Shown here: one piece after another, positions 45,858-57,471 of the stretch
How the letters are laid out: the number at the start of each line of letters is the position of its first letter
How positions within the stretch are numbered: position 1 is the stretch's first letter
Source: Zeimonas sp046347945
GTDB taxonomy: Bacteria > Pseudomonadota > Gammaproteobacteria > Burkholderiales > Burkholderiaceae_E
Assembly (NCBI GenBank): GCA_046347945.1
Contig: JAXMFB010000015.1
Span: 1-64,000 of the forward strand
DNA length: 64,000 bases
Direction: 5' to 3'
Translations under genes and position numbers: made by a program
The notes under the pieces: generated by a model
Database searches by the model: none
Seen by the model: the letters and a program-made list of their open reading frames with translations, nothing else
Told to the model about the DNA's origin: nothing

Positions 45858-45863
45858 TATAAT
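45858..45863 (+). promoter_or_regulatory. consensus -10 just before the flavoprotein gene
   Basis: A perfect TATAAT ends ten bases before the ATG at 45874, so transcription would begin only a few bases before the start codon. No strong -35 is seen. Confidence 0.5.
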
Positions 45864-45873
45864 CGGCCCCTCG

Positions 45874-47096
45874 ATGAGCCAGCCCCTTCACCGTGATCGG
45901 CGCCGGCGCAGCCGGCTGTTCTGCGTCGGTCGCCGGGCAGCGGCCTGCGCGTGGCGGTCGTCGACCATTGGCCGCGGCTGGCCGGAGAAGATCCCTTCGC
46001 ATCTCGGGCGGCGGCCGCTGCAACTTCACCAACCTGTCGGCCGACCGGCACGAGCGCTTCACCGGCGAGGACCCGCGTTTCGCACGCACCGCGCTGCGCG
46101 CCTATCCGCCGCGACGCTTCATCGAGCTGGTGCGTCGCCACGGGATCGACTTTCACGAGAAGTACCAGGGCCAGCTGTTCTGCGACGACAGCGCCGAACG
46201 CATCGTCGCGATGTTGCGCGAGGGAGTGCGAGCGCCGCGGTCGCGTGGCACTGTCCCTGCCGCGTCGACTCGGTCGCGACGCCGGCCACTCGGGGAGCAC
46301 GCGCTCGCGCTGCAGACCGACGCGGGCGAGCCTGCTGCGCGCTCGCTGGTGGTCGCCACCGGCGGGCTGTCGATCCCGAAGATCGGCGCGACCGACCTCG
46401 GTTACCGCATCGCGCGCCAGAAGCCTGGCCTGCGCGTCGTCGAGCCGAGACCGGCGCTGGTGCCGCTCGCTACGTTCGACGCGGCGGGTTGGGCGCCGTT
46501 CGCCGAGCTTTCGGGCGTGTCGCTGCCGGTGAGGATCGGCGCCGCAGTGCCGGCGGCGCCGGTCTTCGACGAAGACCTGCTGTTCACCCATCGCGGACTG
46601 TCGGGGCCGGCGGTACTGCAGGTTTCCACGTTCTGGCGACCCGGAAGCGGCCGATCGCCGTCGACCTTGCGCCGGGCGGCGACCTGGCGGCCGAGTTGAT
46701 CGCGGCGCGCAGCGGTGCGCGCGCGCAGTTGGCGTCGCTGCCGGCGAAGCGCGTGCCGCGCCGACCCGCGGCGCGCTGCTGCAGCAGCCGGCGTGGCCGC
46801 GCTGGCCGAGCGCCGGCTCGCGGAGGTCGGCAATCGCGAATCCTCGCGGCGCTCGCCGCGAGCCTGCGCGACTGGCGCCTCGTGCCGTCGGGCACCGAGG
46901 GCTTCGCAAGGCCGAGGTGACGGTGGGCGGCGTCGCGACCGAAGGACTCGATCCGCGCACGATGCAGGCGCACGCCGTCCCCGGCCTGTACTTCATCGGC
47001 GAAGTGGTCGACGTGACCGGCTGGCTCGGGGGCTACAACTTCCAGTGGGCCTGGGCCTCGGCGTTCGTCGCCGGGCAGTCGATCGGCGCGCGTTGA
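45874..47096 (+). pseudogene. NAD(P)/FAD-dependent oxidoreductase (HI0933/BaiN family), multiply frameshifted
   Basis: A flavoprotein of the HI0933-like (YhiN/BaiN) family, about 400 residues when restored. The FAD-binding start TVIGAGAAGC is out of frame with the ATG because of an extra C near 45884. SGGGRCNFTNL, HEKYQGQLFCDD, VVATGGLSIPKIGATDLGYRIA, LLFTHRGLSGPAVLQ and the ending GLYFIGEVVDVTGWLGGYNFQWAWASAFVAG all occur, but in three frames. Breaks lie near 45884, 45935, 46000, 46235, 46640 and 46790-46910. Motif preservation suggests errors rather than decay. It is flanked by two diguanylate cyclase genes on the other strand. Confidence 0.78.
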
Positions 47097-47120
47097 TCGG
47101 CGCGCGTTGATCGGCGCGCG
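47081..47120. repeat. 14-base tandem repeat over the flavoprotein stop codon
   Basis: GATCGGCGCGCG recurs at 47081, 47095 and 47109 with TT spacers, a 14-base period. The first TGA inside it is the stop of the flavoprotein gene. Confidence 0.8.
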
Positions 47121-47134
47121 AAGCGCGCGGCGCG

Positions 47135-48340
47135 TCAGGCCGCGAGCGGCAAGTCGTCGGCGACGACGCGATTGCGGCCGTCCGCCTTCGCGCGATAGGC
47201 GCGGCGATCGGCTTCGTCGAGCAACTGCCGCAGCGTCTTGCCGTGGCGATGCACGCTCACGCCGATGCTCAGCGTGACCGGGATCCGCTGGCTGTCCAGC
47301 CGATATGGCGACGCTTCCATCGTCGCGCGCAGCCGCTCGGCGACGACGAAGGCCGCCGCTTCGCCGGGCACCGGCACCAGCGCGCAGAACTCGTCGCCGC
47401 CGTAGCGAACGATCAGCGAGTCCGGGCGCAGCGACTGGCGCAGCACGTTCGCGACGTGGCGCAGCACGTGGTCGCCGATCGTGTGGCCGTGCCGGTCGTT
47501 GATCGTCTTGAAGTTGTCGACGTCGATCATCAGCAGCGCGATGCAGCCGCTGTCGGGCGCCTGTTCGAGCAGGCGATTCGCGGACTCCTGCAGCGAGCGG
47601 CGCGACACCAGCCCGGTCAGGTCGTCGGTGGTCGCCATCTGGTGCAGGCGCGTGCTCAATTGCGAGTTCGAGATGCCGAGCACCGACACCGTGATCGCGA
47701 ACGGCATCGAGCCGAACACCACGGCGAAGAACGCGCGCAGCGCCCCGGGTGGTGCCGAGCCGTCCGCGTGCAGCGGGATGCCCTGCACCAGGAACGCGAG
47801 CATCCGCACGGCGACGATCGCGCAGAACAGCACCAGCAGCGCGCGGATCAGCCGGACCGAGCGCAACGGTGCGAGCCAGCGCGAGCGATGTGCTTCCCAG
47901 GCCGCGAGCCCCATGAACGCGATGACGAAGACGCCGTTCAGCGTGATGCGGGCGATCGCCTTGGCCGCCGTGGGCTCGCGGATCGCGAACAGCGCGGCGA
48001 CGTAGCCTGCGATCGCGACGCCCGCGACGATCGGGCCCTGCAGGCCGGGCTGCCCGTAGAGCTGCCGCGAGCCGAGCCAGATCAGCGCGGCGGACACGCC
48101 GAAGCCGCCGTAGCCGACCAGCGGGGCGAGCCATCCGTCGACCACCTCGCGCGCGGCAAACGACAGGAAGCCCACGCCGAGTGCGAGGATTCCGGCCGCG
48201 AACAGCGTCAGCGCGGGACTCGACTCGCGGTGGTCGCGGCGCAGCCAGATGAGGATGCCGGCGCCGACCAGGCTGCTGAACCCGGTCAGCATGTAAACGG
48301 TCGGGATATCGGGGAGGACGGCCATCGTCATGACGGGCAT
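47135..48340 (-). CDS. membrane diguanylate cyclase (GGDEF)
   Basis: A 401-residue protein of the same design as the one at 44497-45708: seven to eight hydrophobic segments up to about residue 225, then a GGDEF domain (LTGLVSRRSLQES, DVDNFKTINDRHGHTIGD, VRYGGDEF, VTLSIGVSVH). The I-site position reads RPDS instead of RxxD. The similar membrane layout and shared orientation suggest an old duplication. The input signal is unknown. It starts about 110 bases after the end of the AAA ATPase gene. Confidence 0.88.
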   Translation of the reverse strand: MPVMTMAVLPDIPTVYMLTGFSSLVGAGILIWLRRDHRESSPALTLFAAGILALGVGFLSFAAREVVDGWLAPLVGYGGFGVSAALIWLGSRQLYGQPGLQGPIVAGVAIAGYVAALFAIREPTAAKAIARITLNGVFVIAFMGLAAWEAHRSRWLAPLRSVRLIRALLVLFCAIVAVRMLAFLVQGIPLHADGSAPPGALRAFFAVVFGSMPFAITVSVLGISNSQLSTRLHQMATTDDLTGLVSRRSLQESANRLLEQAPDSGCIALLMIDVDNFKTINDRHGHTIGDHVLRHVANVLRQSLRPDSLIVRYGGDEFCALVPVPGEAAAFVVAERLRATMEASPYRLDSQRIPVTLSIGVSVHRHGKTLRQLLDEADRRAYRAKADGRNRVVADDLPLAA

Positions 48341-48448
48341 TCTCGACGCGGGCGCCGATGCGCTCGCGTTCGGGCCGATGGGTGGCGCCGGGCGGCGGTT
48401 CCCCGGCGCCCGGGTGTCGCGCGCGACGAAGCGCGGCCGCCGGTCGAC

Positions 48449-49453
48449 TCAGAAGCCGATTCGTGCTCGCCGCGGCGAGCGTTCGCTCGACAGGTCGTGC
48501 AACTCGATTTCACTGCGGCCCGCGAGCTTCGCGCTGCCGAAGGCGCCGACCAGTTGCCGGCGCATTTCGCGCGGCGCGCAGCGCGAGAGCCGATCGGCCA
48601 CGGCGTCGGCCAGCTGTTCGGGAAAGCGCGCGCCCCATTCGTGGGAATCGCGGATCTCGCGGTACAGCCCCTGCGCGATGCGCCGCGCGCCGTCCCGGTC
48701 GGGCGCCGGGATCTCGTAGACGTTCATCCGGTTCAGGATCGGGTCGGGGATGCGGCCGATGTCGTTGGCGGTTGCCACCCAGACGATGTCCGAGCAATCC
48801 ACCGGCACCTCGGCGAACTCGTCGACGAACTCGGCCGCGGTGTCGGGCTCGAGCAATCCGTAGAGCGCCCCGAGCGGGTCGTACTGTCCGTCGGTCGACG
48901 CCTTGTCGATCTCGTCGACCACCATCACGGGGTTGGCGTAGTCGCCGTTGACCAGCGTGTCGAACACCTTGCCGGCGCGCGCATTGCGCCATTGCGACGA
49001 CGCGCCCGACAGGATCCAGCCGGCGGTGAGCGAGCTCATCGAGACGAAGCCATAGCCGGTGCCCAGCAGTTGCGAAAGCCGGCGCGCGAAGTGCGTCTTG
49101 CCGATGCCCGGATCGCCGAGCAGCAGCAGGGGCGTCAGCTCGACCGGGTCGACGGTCTCCAGGCACAGCGCAAGCTGGCGGCGCAGGTCGTCGAGCACCT
49201 CGCGGAAGTTGGGCAGTTCCTCGGCCAGCGCGCCGAAGTCGGGCATCGTGGCCGGCTTGACGCTGAAGCGGTCACCCCCGGCCTTGAGCATCTTCTCGTA
49301 GGTGCCCTTGAGCGATTCGTTCGCGCCGGGCGGCAACTCCTCGAGCGCGGCCTCGACGCGGCTGGTCGAGTAGATCTGGCGGAAGCCCGCGATCGCGATC
49401 GGCGCGGGACTCGGGCGGGAATCGGAAGCGCTGTGGCGGATCGTCGACGGCAT
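48449..49453 (-). CDS. Lon-like AAA ATPase without protease domain
   Basis: A 334-residue AAA+ protein. A short helical lead precedes Walker A LLLGDPGIGKTHFAR near residue 105 and Walker B VMVVDEIDKAS; sensor residues in VWVATANDIGRIPDPILNRMNVYEI and a C-terminal lid follow. The ATPase core resembles that of Lon, but there is no Ser-Lys protease domain and no N-terminal LON domain. The function is unknown; a chaperone or remodelling role is an inference. ATG 49453 was preferred to an upstream ATG at 49546 because the extra 31 residues look non-conserved; this is uncertain. Confidence 0.75.
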   Translation of the reverse strand: MPSTIRHSASDSRPSPAPIAIAGFRQIYSTSRVEAALEELPPGANESLKGTYEKMLKAGGDRFSVKPATMPDFGALAEELPNFREVLDDLRRQLALCLETVDPVELTPLLLLGDPGIGKTHFARRLSQLLGTGYGFVSMSSLTAGWILSGASSQWRNARAGKVFDTLVNGDYANPVMVVDEIDKASTDGQYDPLGALYGLLEPDTAAEFVDEFAEVPVDCSDIVWVATANDIGRIPDPILNRMNVYEIPAPDRDGARRIAQGLYREIRDSHEWGARFPEQLADAVADRLSRCAPREMRRQLVGAFGSAKLAGRSEIELHDLSSERSPRRARIGF

Positions 49454-49616
49454 GGACCCGGTCTCCAGGACTGCGTTGCCTGATTCTTGAGCACGCCGGC
49501 CCTTCAGTTCAAGTCCGGCGACCACCTTTCGGACCGCTGACGGCACCTTCGGTCCATGCCGAGGCCGGCGCGCGAGGCTTTCGCGCCACGCCCCGGTCGG
49601 CGGGCCGGCCCCCGCT

Positions 49617-49644
49617 TTGCCGTGGCCCGGTTGTCCGATATACT
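49617..49644 (+). promoter_or_regulatory. rpsU operon promoter candidate
   Basis: TTGCCG (49617-49622) and TATACT (49639-49644) with a 16-base spacer, 31 bases before the rpsU start. A strong ribosome site, AGGGGGTGA, follows at 49661-49669. Confidence 0.6.
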
Positions 49645-49675
49645 TTCGGGTTCCATTGAAAGGGGGTGATTTTTA

Positions 49676-49888
49676 ATGCCGACCGTCCGCGTCAAGGAGA
49701 ACGAGCCCTTCGACGTCGCGCTGCGCCGTTTCAAGCGCACGATCGAGAAAGCCGGGATCATTACCGAGCTGCGAGCGCGCGAGTTCTACGAGAAGCCGAC
49801 CGCCGAGCGCAAGCGCAAGAAGGCGGCCGCGGTCAAGCGCCACTACAAGCGTCTTCGCAGCCAGATGCTGCCGAAGAAGATGTACTGA
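49676..49888 (+). CDS. rpsU: 30S ribosomal protein S21
   Basis: A 70-residue basic protein matching S21: it begins PTVRVKENEPFDVALRRFKR and ends RSQMLPKKMY after a lysine-rich RKRKKAAAVKRHYKR stretch. S21 helps initiation on natural mRNAs. It is the first gene of the classic macromolecular-synthesis operon (rpsU-yqeY-dnaG-rpoD in this lineage). The strong Shine-Dalgarno sequence fits high expression relative to the downstream genes. Confidence 0.97.
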   Translation: MPTVRVKENEPFDVALRRFKRTIEKAGIITELRAREFYEKPTAERKRKKAAAVKRHYKRLRSQMLPKKMY

Positions 49889-49939
49889 CGCCTGTCCGGC
49901 ATCACCCGGCGCCCCGACATGTCGTCAGGCGCCACCCCC

Positions 49940-49984
49940 GAAGGCCTGCCCCGGAACTTCCTGCGGTGGGCCTTCGTCCTTTTC
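49940..49984 (+). terminator. attenuator or terminator after rpsU
   Basis: GAAGGCC (49940-49946) pairs with GGCCTTC (49969-49975) across a 22-base loop that can pair further, followed by GTCCTTTTC. Partial termination here would give more rpsU than dnaG and rpoD message, as known for this operon in Escherichia coli. Confidence 0.55.
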
Positions 49985-50010
49985 AGCGCCACCTTTCTCC
50001 GAGGCACGAG

Positions 50011-50460
50011 ATGAACCTGAAAGAGCGGATCGGCGAGGACATGAAGGCCGCGATGCGCGCCCGCGAGGCCGATCGCCTGTCGGCGATCCGGATGCTGCTC
50101 GCCGCGATCAAGCAGAAGGAAGTCGATGAGCGGATCACCGTCGACGACGCCCAGGTGGTGGCGATCGTCGACCGCCTGATCCGGCAGCGGCGCGACTCGA
50201 TCGAGCAGTTCCAGAAGGCCGGCCGCCAGGACCTGGTCGACCGCGAGAAGCTCGAAGTCGAGGTTCTGTCCGTCTACCTGCCGCAGCAGGCCAGCGCTGC
50301 CGAAGTGGCCGCCGAGATCGATGCGGCCATCGCTGCCACCGGCGCAACGGGCCCGCAGCAGATGGGCAAGGTGATGGGCGTGCTCAAGCAGCGGCTGGCC
50401 GGACGCACCGACCTCTCTGCGGTGTCGGCGCAGGTGAAGGCGCGGCTCGGGGGCGCCTGA
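50011..50460 (+). CDS. yqeY: GatB/YqeY domain protein
   Basis: A 149-residue protein matching the YqeY/GatB C-terminal-domain family: LKERIGEDMKAAMRAREADRLSAIRMLLAAIKQKEVDE at the N-terminus, YLPQQASAAEV and GPQQMGKVMGVLKQRLAGR at the C-terminus. The domain binds tRNA in the amidotransferase GatB; the role of the stand-alone form is unclear. It lies between rpsU and dnaG, as in many betaproteobacteria. Confidence 0.92.
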   Translation: MNLKERIGEDMKAAMRAREADRLSAIRMLLAAIKQKEVDERITVDDAQVVAIVDRLIRQRRDSIEQFQKAGRQDLVDREKLEVEVLSVYLPQQASAAEVAAEIDAAIAATGATGPQQMGKVMGVLKQRLAGRTDLSAVSAQVKARLGGA

Positions 50461-50515
50461 CCGAGGCACCTTGTAGAGCACCCGAGCGCGCGCCGCGGCG
50501 CGCTACACTGACCGC

Positions 50516-52402
50516 GTGATCCCCCAGAGCTTCATCCAGGATCTGTTGGCGCGCGTCGACATCGTCGATGTCGTGGGCCGCTACGTCCAGCTGAAGAAAG
50601 CGGGCGCTAACTTCCTGGGCCTGTGCCCGTTCCACGGCGAGAAGTCGCCGTCGTTCACGGTGAGCCCGACCAAGCAGTTCTACCACTGCTTCGGCTGCGG
50701 TGCGCACGGTTCGGCGATCGGCTTCCTGATGGAGTACGGCGGGCTGGGCTACGTCGACGCGATTGGCGATCTCGCGCAGTCGATCGGGGTCACGGTGCCG
50801 CAGGAGGCGGGCACGGCAGGCCAGACCGACAAGCGCGCGCCGGCGTTGCTCGAGCTGCTCGCGCAGGCTGCGAAGTTCTACCGACAGCGGCTCAAGGATG
50901 CGCCGCAGGCGATCGACTACCTGAAGCGGCGCGGGCTCGCGGGCGAGACCGCCGCCCGCTTCGGCATCGGCTGCGCGCCCGACCAGTGGCGCGGGCTCGA
51001 GGCGGCGGTGGCCGACTACGAGATCGACGAGATGGTCGCCGCGGGGCTGGTCATCGAGTCCACCGGCGACGACGGCCGGCGCAAGCGCTACGACCGCTTC
51101 CGCGACCGGATCATGTTCCCGATCCGCAACCCGCGTGGCCAGGTGATCGGCTTCGGCGGCCGCGTGCTCGACCGCGGCGAGCCGAAGTACCTGAACTCGC
51201 CCGAGACGCCGGTGTTCTCGAAAGGTCGCGAGCTTTACGGGTTGTACGAAGCTCGGGACGCGATCCGCGCAGAAGACTGCGTGATCGTGGTGGAAGGCTA
51301 CATGGACGTGGTGATGCTGGCGCAGCACGGCGTCGCCAACGCGGTGGCGACGCTGGGCACCGCGACCACCGCCGACCACGTGCGCAAGCTGCTGCGGCTG
51401 GTCGACCGCGTGGTGTTCGCATTCGACGGCGATGCCGCCGGGCGCAAGGCCGCATGGCGGGCGCTCGAAGCCTCGCTGCCGCAGGCGAGCGACACCAAGC
51501 GCCTCGATTTCCTGTTCCTGCCGCCCGAGCACGACCCTGACAGCTTCGTGCGCGAGCGCGGTGCCGAGGGTTTTCGCGAGGCGCTGGCCGGCGCCTTGCC
51601 GCTGTCGGAACTGCTGCTGCGCGGCCTGGGCGAGCGCGTCGACCTGGCGACTCCGGAAGGCCGGGCGCGGCTGCTCGCGGAGGCGCGTCCGCTGCTGCAG
51701 GGTCTGGCCGCGCAGGCGCTGCGGATGCAGCTGATCCACCGGCTGGCGGAACTCGCCGGGCTCGGTGCCGCCGAGGTGGAGCGCTATCTGGGCCCGGCGA
51801 CGGCGGCCGGACGCGACAGCGGCGCGCCGAACCGCAGGGGCGAGCCCCCGGGCGACGCGTCTCCCGCGCCCGACGACGGGTCGGACGCGATCGCTCGGCC
51901 GTCGGCTGGCCGCGAATGGCGCGGCGCGCCCCGCGGCGAAGGCGGCCGAGGCGCTCGCCGTGGCTGGGGCGAGCGCAACCGCTTCGTTCCTCGGGTGCCG
52001 GTCGGCAAGCCCGATCTCGAAGCCCGGGTCAGGCTGCTTGCCGCGCTGCACCCGGCGCTGGCCGCCGGCGAGCGCGGCGACTGGATGCCCGGGCCGCTCG
52101 CGGCCTGGCTGGACACGATCGCCGCGCTGCCGCCCGGCAGCTCGCTGGCCAGCGTCTGCGAGGCGTTGCGACAGGACGCGCCCGACGCGGTCGCGCGGCT
52201 CGAGCGCGAGGCTGCCTCGGACGCATCGGCGGTGGCGGCGCTGTCGATCGACGAGGCGAGGACCGAGGTCGAGGCGGCGCTCGCCCAGTTGCGCGAGCGC
52301 CACCTGTCGCGGCTGATCGACGAACTCGTGGCAGGCGGAATGAGTTCGCCGGAAGAACGCCAGCGTTATCAATCGCTTATGGCAATGCGCAGGCGCTCTT
52401 GA
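50516..52402 (+). CDS. dnaG: DNA primase
   Basis: Makes RNA primers for replication. The 628-residue protein starts at GTG 50516 with IPQSFIQDLLARVDIVDVVGRYVQLKKAG. The zinc-binding domain shows CPFHGEKSPSF and HCFGCGAHG. The TOPRIM core follows: FPIRNPRGQVIGFGGRVL, VVEGYMDV with the catalytic Glu, and FAFDGDAAGRKAAWRAL with the DxD. A proline/arginine-rich linker at about 425-490 leads to the C-terminal DnaB-binding helical domain. The TGA stop is part of the rpoD extended -10 element. Confidence 0.95.
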   Translation: MIPQSFIQDLLARVDIVDVVGRYVQLKKAGANFLGLCPFHGEKSPSFTVSPTKQFYHCFGCGAHGSAIGFLMEYGGLGYVDAIGDLAQSIGVTVPQEAGTAGQTDKRAPALLELLAQAAKFYRQRLKDAPQAIDYLKRRGLAGETAARFGIGCAPDQWRGLEAAVADYEIDEMVAAGLVIESTGDDGRRKRYDRFRDRIMFPIRNPRGQVIGFGGRVLDRGEPKYLNSPETPVFSKGRELYGLYEARDAIRAEDCVIVVEGYMDVVMLAQHGVANAVATLGTATTADHVRKLLRLVDRVVFAFDGDAAGRKAAWRALEASLPQASDTKRLDFLFLPPEHDPDSFVRERGAEGFREALAGALPLSELLLRGLGERVDLATPEGRARLLAEARPLLQGLAAQALRMQLIHRLAELAGLGAAEVERYLGPATAAGRDSGAPNRRGEPPGDASPAPDDGSDAIARPSAGREWRGAPRGEGGRGARRGWGERNRFVPRVPVGKPDLEARVRLLAALHPALAAGERGDWMPGPLAAWLDTIAALPPGSSLASVCEALRQDAPDAVARLEREAASDASAVAALSIDEARTEVEAALAQLRERHLSRLIDELVAGGMSSPEERQRYQSLMAMRRRS

Positions 52403-52408
52403 TATAAT
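52400..52408 (+). promoter_or_regulatory. extended -10 promoter for rpoD
   Basis: TGATATAAT: a perfect TATAAT at 52403-52408 preceded by the extended -10 TG, whose two bases belong to the dnaG stop codon TGA. No good -35 is evident, as allowed for extended -10 promoters. The message would have a leader of about 205 bases with small direct repeats (a GTCGAGGACGG pair near 52455-52480). Confidence 0.62.
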
Positions 52409-52621
52409 GCGCGGTTCCCCAATGTCCGTTCGGATCTGTTCTGCCGACTTGATCGTCGAGGACGGTAATCGTCGAGGACGGCGCCGAGGGCGCCGGGTGG
52501 GCGGCGCCGAAGTCGCCGGCGCAGAAGGCGCCGAAGTCGTCGAAGGCCGCCGGCCCGCGATGCGGCGCGATTTCCTTCGGCTCCGGGCTTCGGATCCCGG
52601 GCTTCTGACAGCGAGGCAAAC

Positions 52622-55456
<2,835 letters not shown>

Positions 55457-55498
55457 GCGGCGCTCGCGCGGGCCGATGATCGCCGACGGGCCGGGCAG

Positions 55499-56293
55499 AT
55501 GCCGACCTCGACTGCGACGATCGGGCCCGCGCACATCGCGGCGTGGCTCGCGCGCGGTGCGCGCGACCTCGCCCGCGCGCCGCTCGCCAGCCTCGCGCAC
55601 GGACTCGTCTTCACGATCGTCGCCCTGGCGATCCTCGGCATCGGCTGGAACCACGGCTGGCTGCTCGCCGGCGCGTTCACCGGCTTCGTGCTGCCCGCGC
55701 CGGCGCTGGCCACCGGGCTCTACGAACTGAGCCGCCGGCTCGAGCGCGGCGACTCCGCGACGCTGACCGATGCAATCGGCGCCTGGCGCGCCGCTTCGCC
55801 CGCGCTGCTGCGCTTCGGCGCGCTGCTCGCGGCGATCGGCACGGCCTGGGTCGGGTTCTGCTGGCTCGTCGTGCGCGCATCGGTCGGCAGCGGCGCGGCC
55901 GCGGCGGCCGGCTCCCCGGAGGGCGGCGCCGCTGCGCTGCTGCGCCTGTTCGCCGACGAGCGCGGCGCGGCGCTCTTCGTCGCGTGGATGGTGGCGGGGG
56001 GCCTCGTCGCGGCGATCGTCTTCGCGATCGGCGTCGTCTCGGTACCGATGCTGCTCGAGCGCCGTGCGGCGCTGCGCGACGCGGTGCTCGCCAGCGTGCG
56101 CGTCGTGGGCGAGCATCCGTTCACGATGTCGCTGTGGGCCGCGGTAATCATGGCGGCGACGCTCGCCGCGGCGCTCAGCGTCGTCGGCTGGGTGCTGGTC
56201 GTCCCGCTGCTGGGCCATGCGAGCTGGCACGCATATCGCGATCTCGTCGGCGAGGGCGCGCCGCCTGCGGGCGCGGCCTCGGCGGCTCGCTGA
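55499..56293 (+). CDS. DUF2189 family membrane protein
   Basis: A 264-residue protein with about six membrane spans in the DUF2189 pattern: a short lead with WLARGARDLARAPLASLAHGLVF, a tight LLAGAFTGFVLPAPALATGLYELSRRLERG segment, and the ending VVGWVLVVPLLGHASWHAYRDLV. No function is known. It follows rpoD by 42 bases and precedes the DUF2788 gene by 14, so the three membrane genes after rpoD may form one transcript. Confidence 0.82.
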   Translation: MPTSTATIGPAHIAAWLARGARDLARAPLASLAHGLVFTIVALAILGIGWNHGWLLAGAFTGFVLPAPALATGLYELSRRLERGDSATLTDAIGAWRAASPALLRFGALLAAIGTAWVGFCWLVVRASVGSGAAAAAGSPEGGAAALLRLFADERGAALFVAWMVAGGLVAAIVFAIGVVSVPMLLERRAALRDAVLASVRVVGEHPFTMSLWAAVIMAATLAAALSVVGWVLVVPLLGHASWHAYRDLVGEGAPPAGAASAAR

Positions 56294-56307
56294 ACGGGCC
56301 TGCGCCG

Positions 56308-56517
56308 ATGTTCGGCTTCACCGAGGAGCAGATCTCCGAGTTCGGCGTCACCTTCGGGATCGGCGCGTTCATCCTGTTCATGCTGTTCATCATCTGGCAG
56401 CTGGCGCGCGAGTCGAAGGCCGGCCGCTTCGGCACCTTCGTGCTGTTCTTCGTGCTCGCGTTCGGGATGCTCGGCTTCATCGCGAAGACGATCATCCAGA
56501 AGATCCTCGGCCTGTGA
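56308..56517 (+). CDS. DUF2788 family small membrane protein
   Basis: A 69-residue protein with two membrane spans: MFGFTEEQISEFGVTFGIG, then IWQLARESKAGRFGTF between the spans and a C-terminal IAKTIIQKILGL. The opening closely follows the DUF2788 family. The function is unknown. Its stop codon overlaps the GTG start of the next gene by two bases. Confidence 0.85.
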   Translation: MFGFTEEQISEFGVTFGIGAFILFMLFIIWQLARESKAGRFGTFVLFFVLAFGMLGFIAKTIIQKILGL

Positions 56518-57452
56518 CCCGGCACGCGCCTGCGCATCCCGGCTTTGCGCGCGGCGTCGCAGCAGCGTTCGCGGCGACGCTGCTCTGGGGCGGCCAGCTT
56601 CCGATCGCCAAGGGGGCATTCGTCGCCCTCGACGGCTACTCGATGACCGTGGTGCGCTACGTGGTCGCCGGCGCGGCGTTCGCGCTGCTGCTGTGGTGGC
56701 AGGAGGGGCGCGGCGCGTTCGCGCTCGCTGGTCGCGCGCGGCCGATCCTGCTGGCCGGCACGCTCGGGCTCGGCGCGTCGGCGCTGCTGCTCTTCGTCGG
56801 GCTGTCGCTCACGCGCCCCGAGGTTGCGGTGATCGTGCTGGCACTGCAGCCGGCGATGGCCGCGATCGCCGAGTGGATCGTCGACGGTCGCCCGCCGCCG
56901 CGCTTCACGCTTGCGTGCATCGCGATCGCGTTCGTCGGCGTCGCGCTGGTGGTGACGCGCGGGGTCGGCATCGGGCAGCTCGCCGGCCTGCACGGTGCCG
57001 AACTGCTCGGCGACGCGCTGGTGCTGCTCGCCGCGATCGCCTGGGTCGGCTACGCAGTCGTCACGTCGCGAATGGCCGGCTGGTCGTCGCTGCGCGTCTC
57101 CACGCTGACCACGCTGCCGGCGCTCGTCGTCATCCTGGTCGTCTGGGTCGTCGCGTACGCGCTCGACGCGGTGCGCATCGACGCCCAGGCACTCCCCGCG
57201 GCGACCTGGCGGCTGGCCTACATCTCGCTGGTCGGCGTCGTGATCGGGATGTTCCTGTGGAACGACGGGCTGCAGCGCATCGGCTCGGTCAACGCGATGC
57301 TGCTGCTGAACCTGATGCCGATCGTCACTTTCGCGATCCGCGCGCTGGAAGGAGCGCGGTTCGAGGCGGCCGAGCTGGTCGGCGCGGCGATCGTCGTCGG
57401 GTCGCTGATGGCGAACAACCTGATGTTGCGGCGAGGACGGCGAACCGGGTAG
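56514..57452 (+). CDS. EamA/DMT family transporter
   Basis: A 312-residue, ten-span drug/metabolite-transporter permease with two EamA repeats: AAFAATLLWGGQLPIAKGAF at the start and GDALVLLAAIAWVGYAVVTSRM at the second repeat. RPEVAVIVLALQPAMAAIAEW and IGSVNAMLLLNLMPIVTFAI occupy the equivalent fourth helices. The start is the GTG at 56514, overlapping the DUF2788 stop. The substrate is unknown. Confidence 0.86.
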   Translation: MTRHAPAHPGFARGVAAAFAATLLWGGQLPIAKGAFVALDGYSMTVVRYVVAGAAFALLLWWQEGRGAFALAGRARPILLAGTLGLGASALLLFVGLSLTRPEVAVIVLALQPAMAAIAEWIVDGRPPPRFTLACIAIAFVGVALVVTRGVGIGQLAGLHGAELLGDALVLLAAIAWVGYAVVTSRMAGWSSLRVSTLTTLPALVVILVVWVVAYALDAVRIDAQALPAATWRLAYISLVGVVIGMFLWNDGLQRIGSVNAMLLLNLMPIVTFAIRALEGARFEAAELVGAAIVVGSLMANNLMLRRGRRTG

Positions 57453-57471
57453 CCGGCCTCGTTCCCCGCAG

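Noticed and set aside
48449..49453. Lon protease
   Set aside because: No LON N-domain and no Ser-Lys protease domain are encoded before or after the ATPase.
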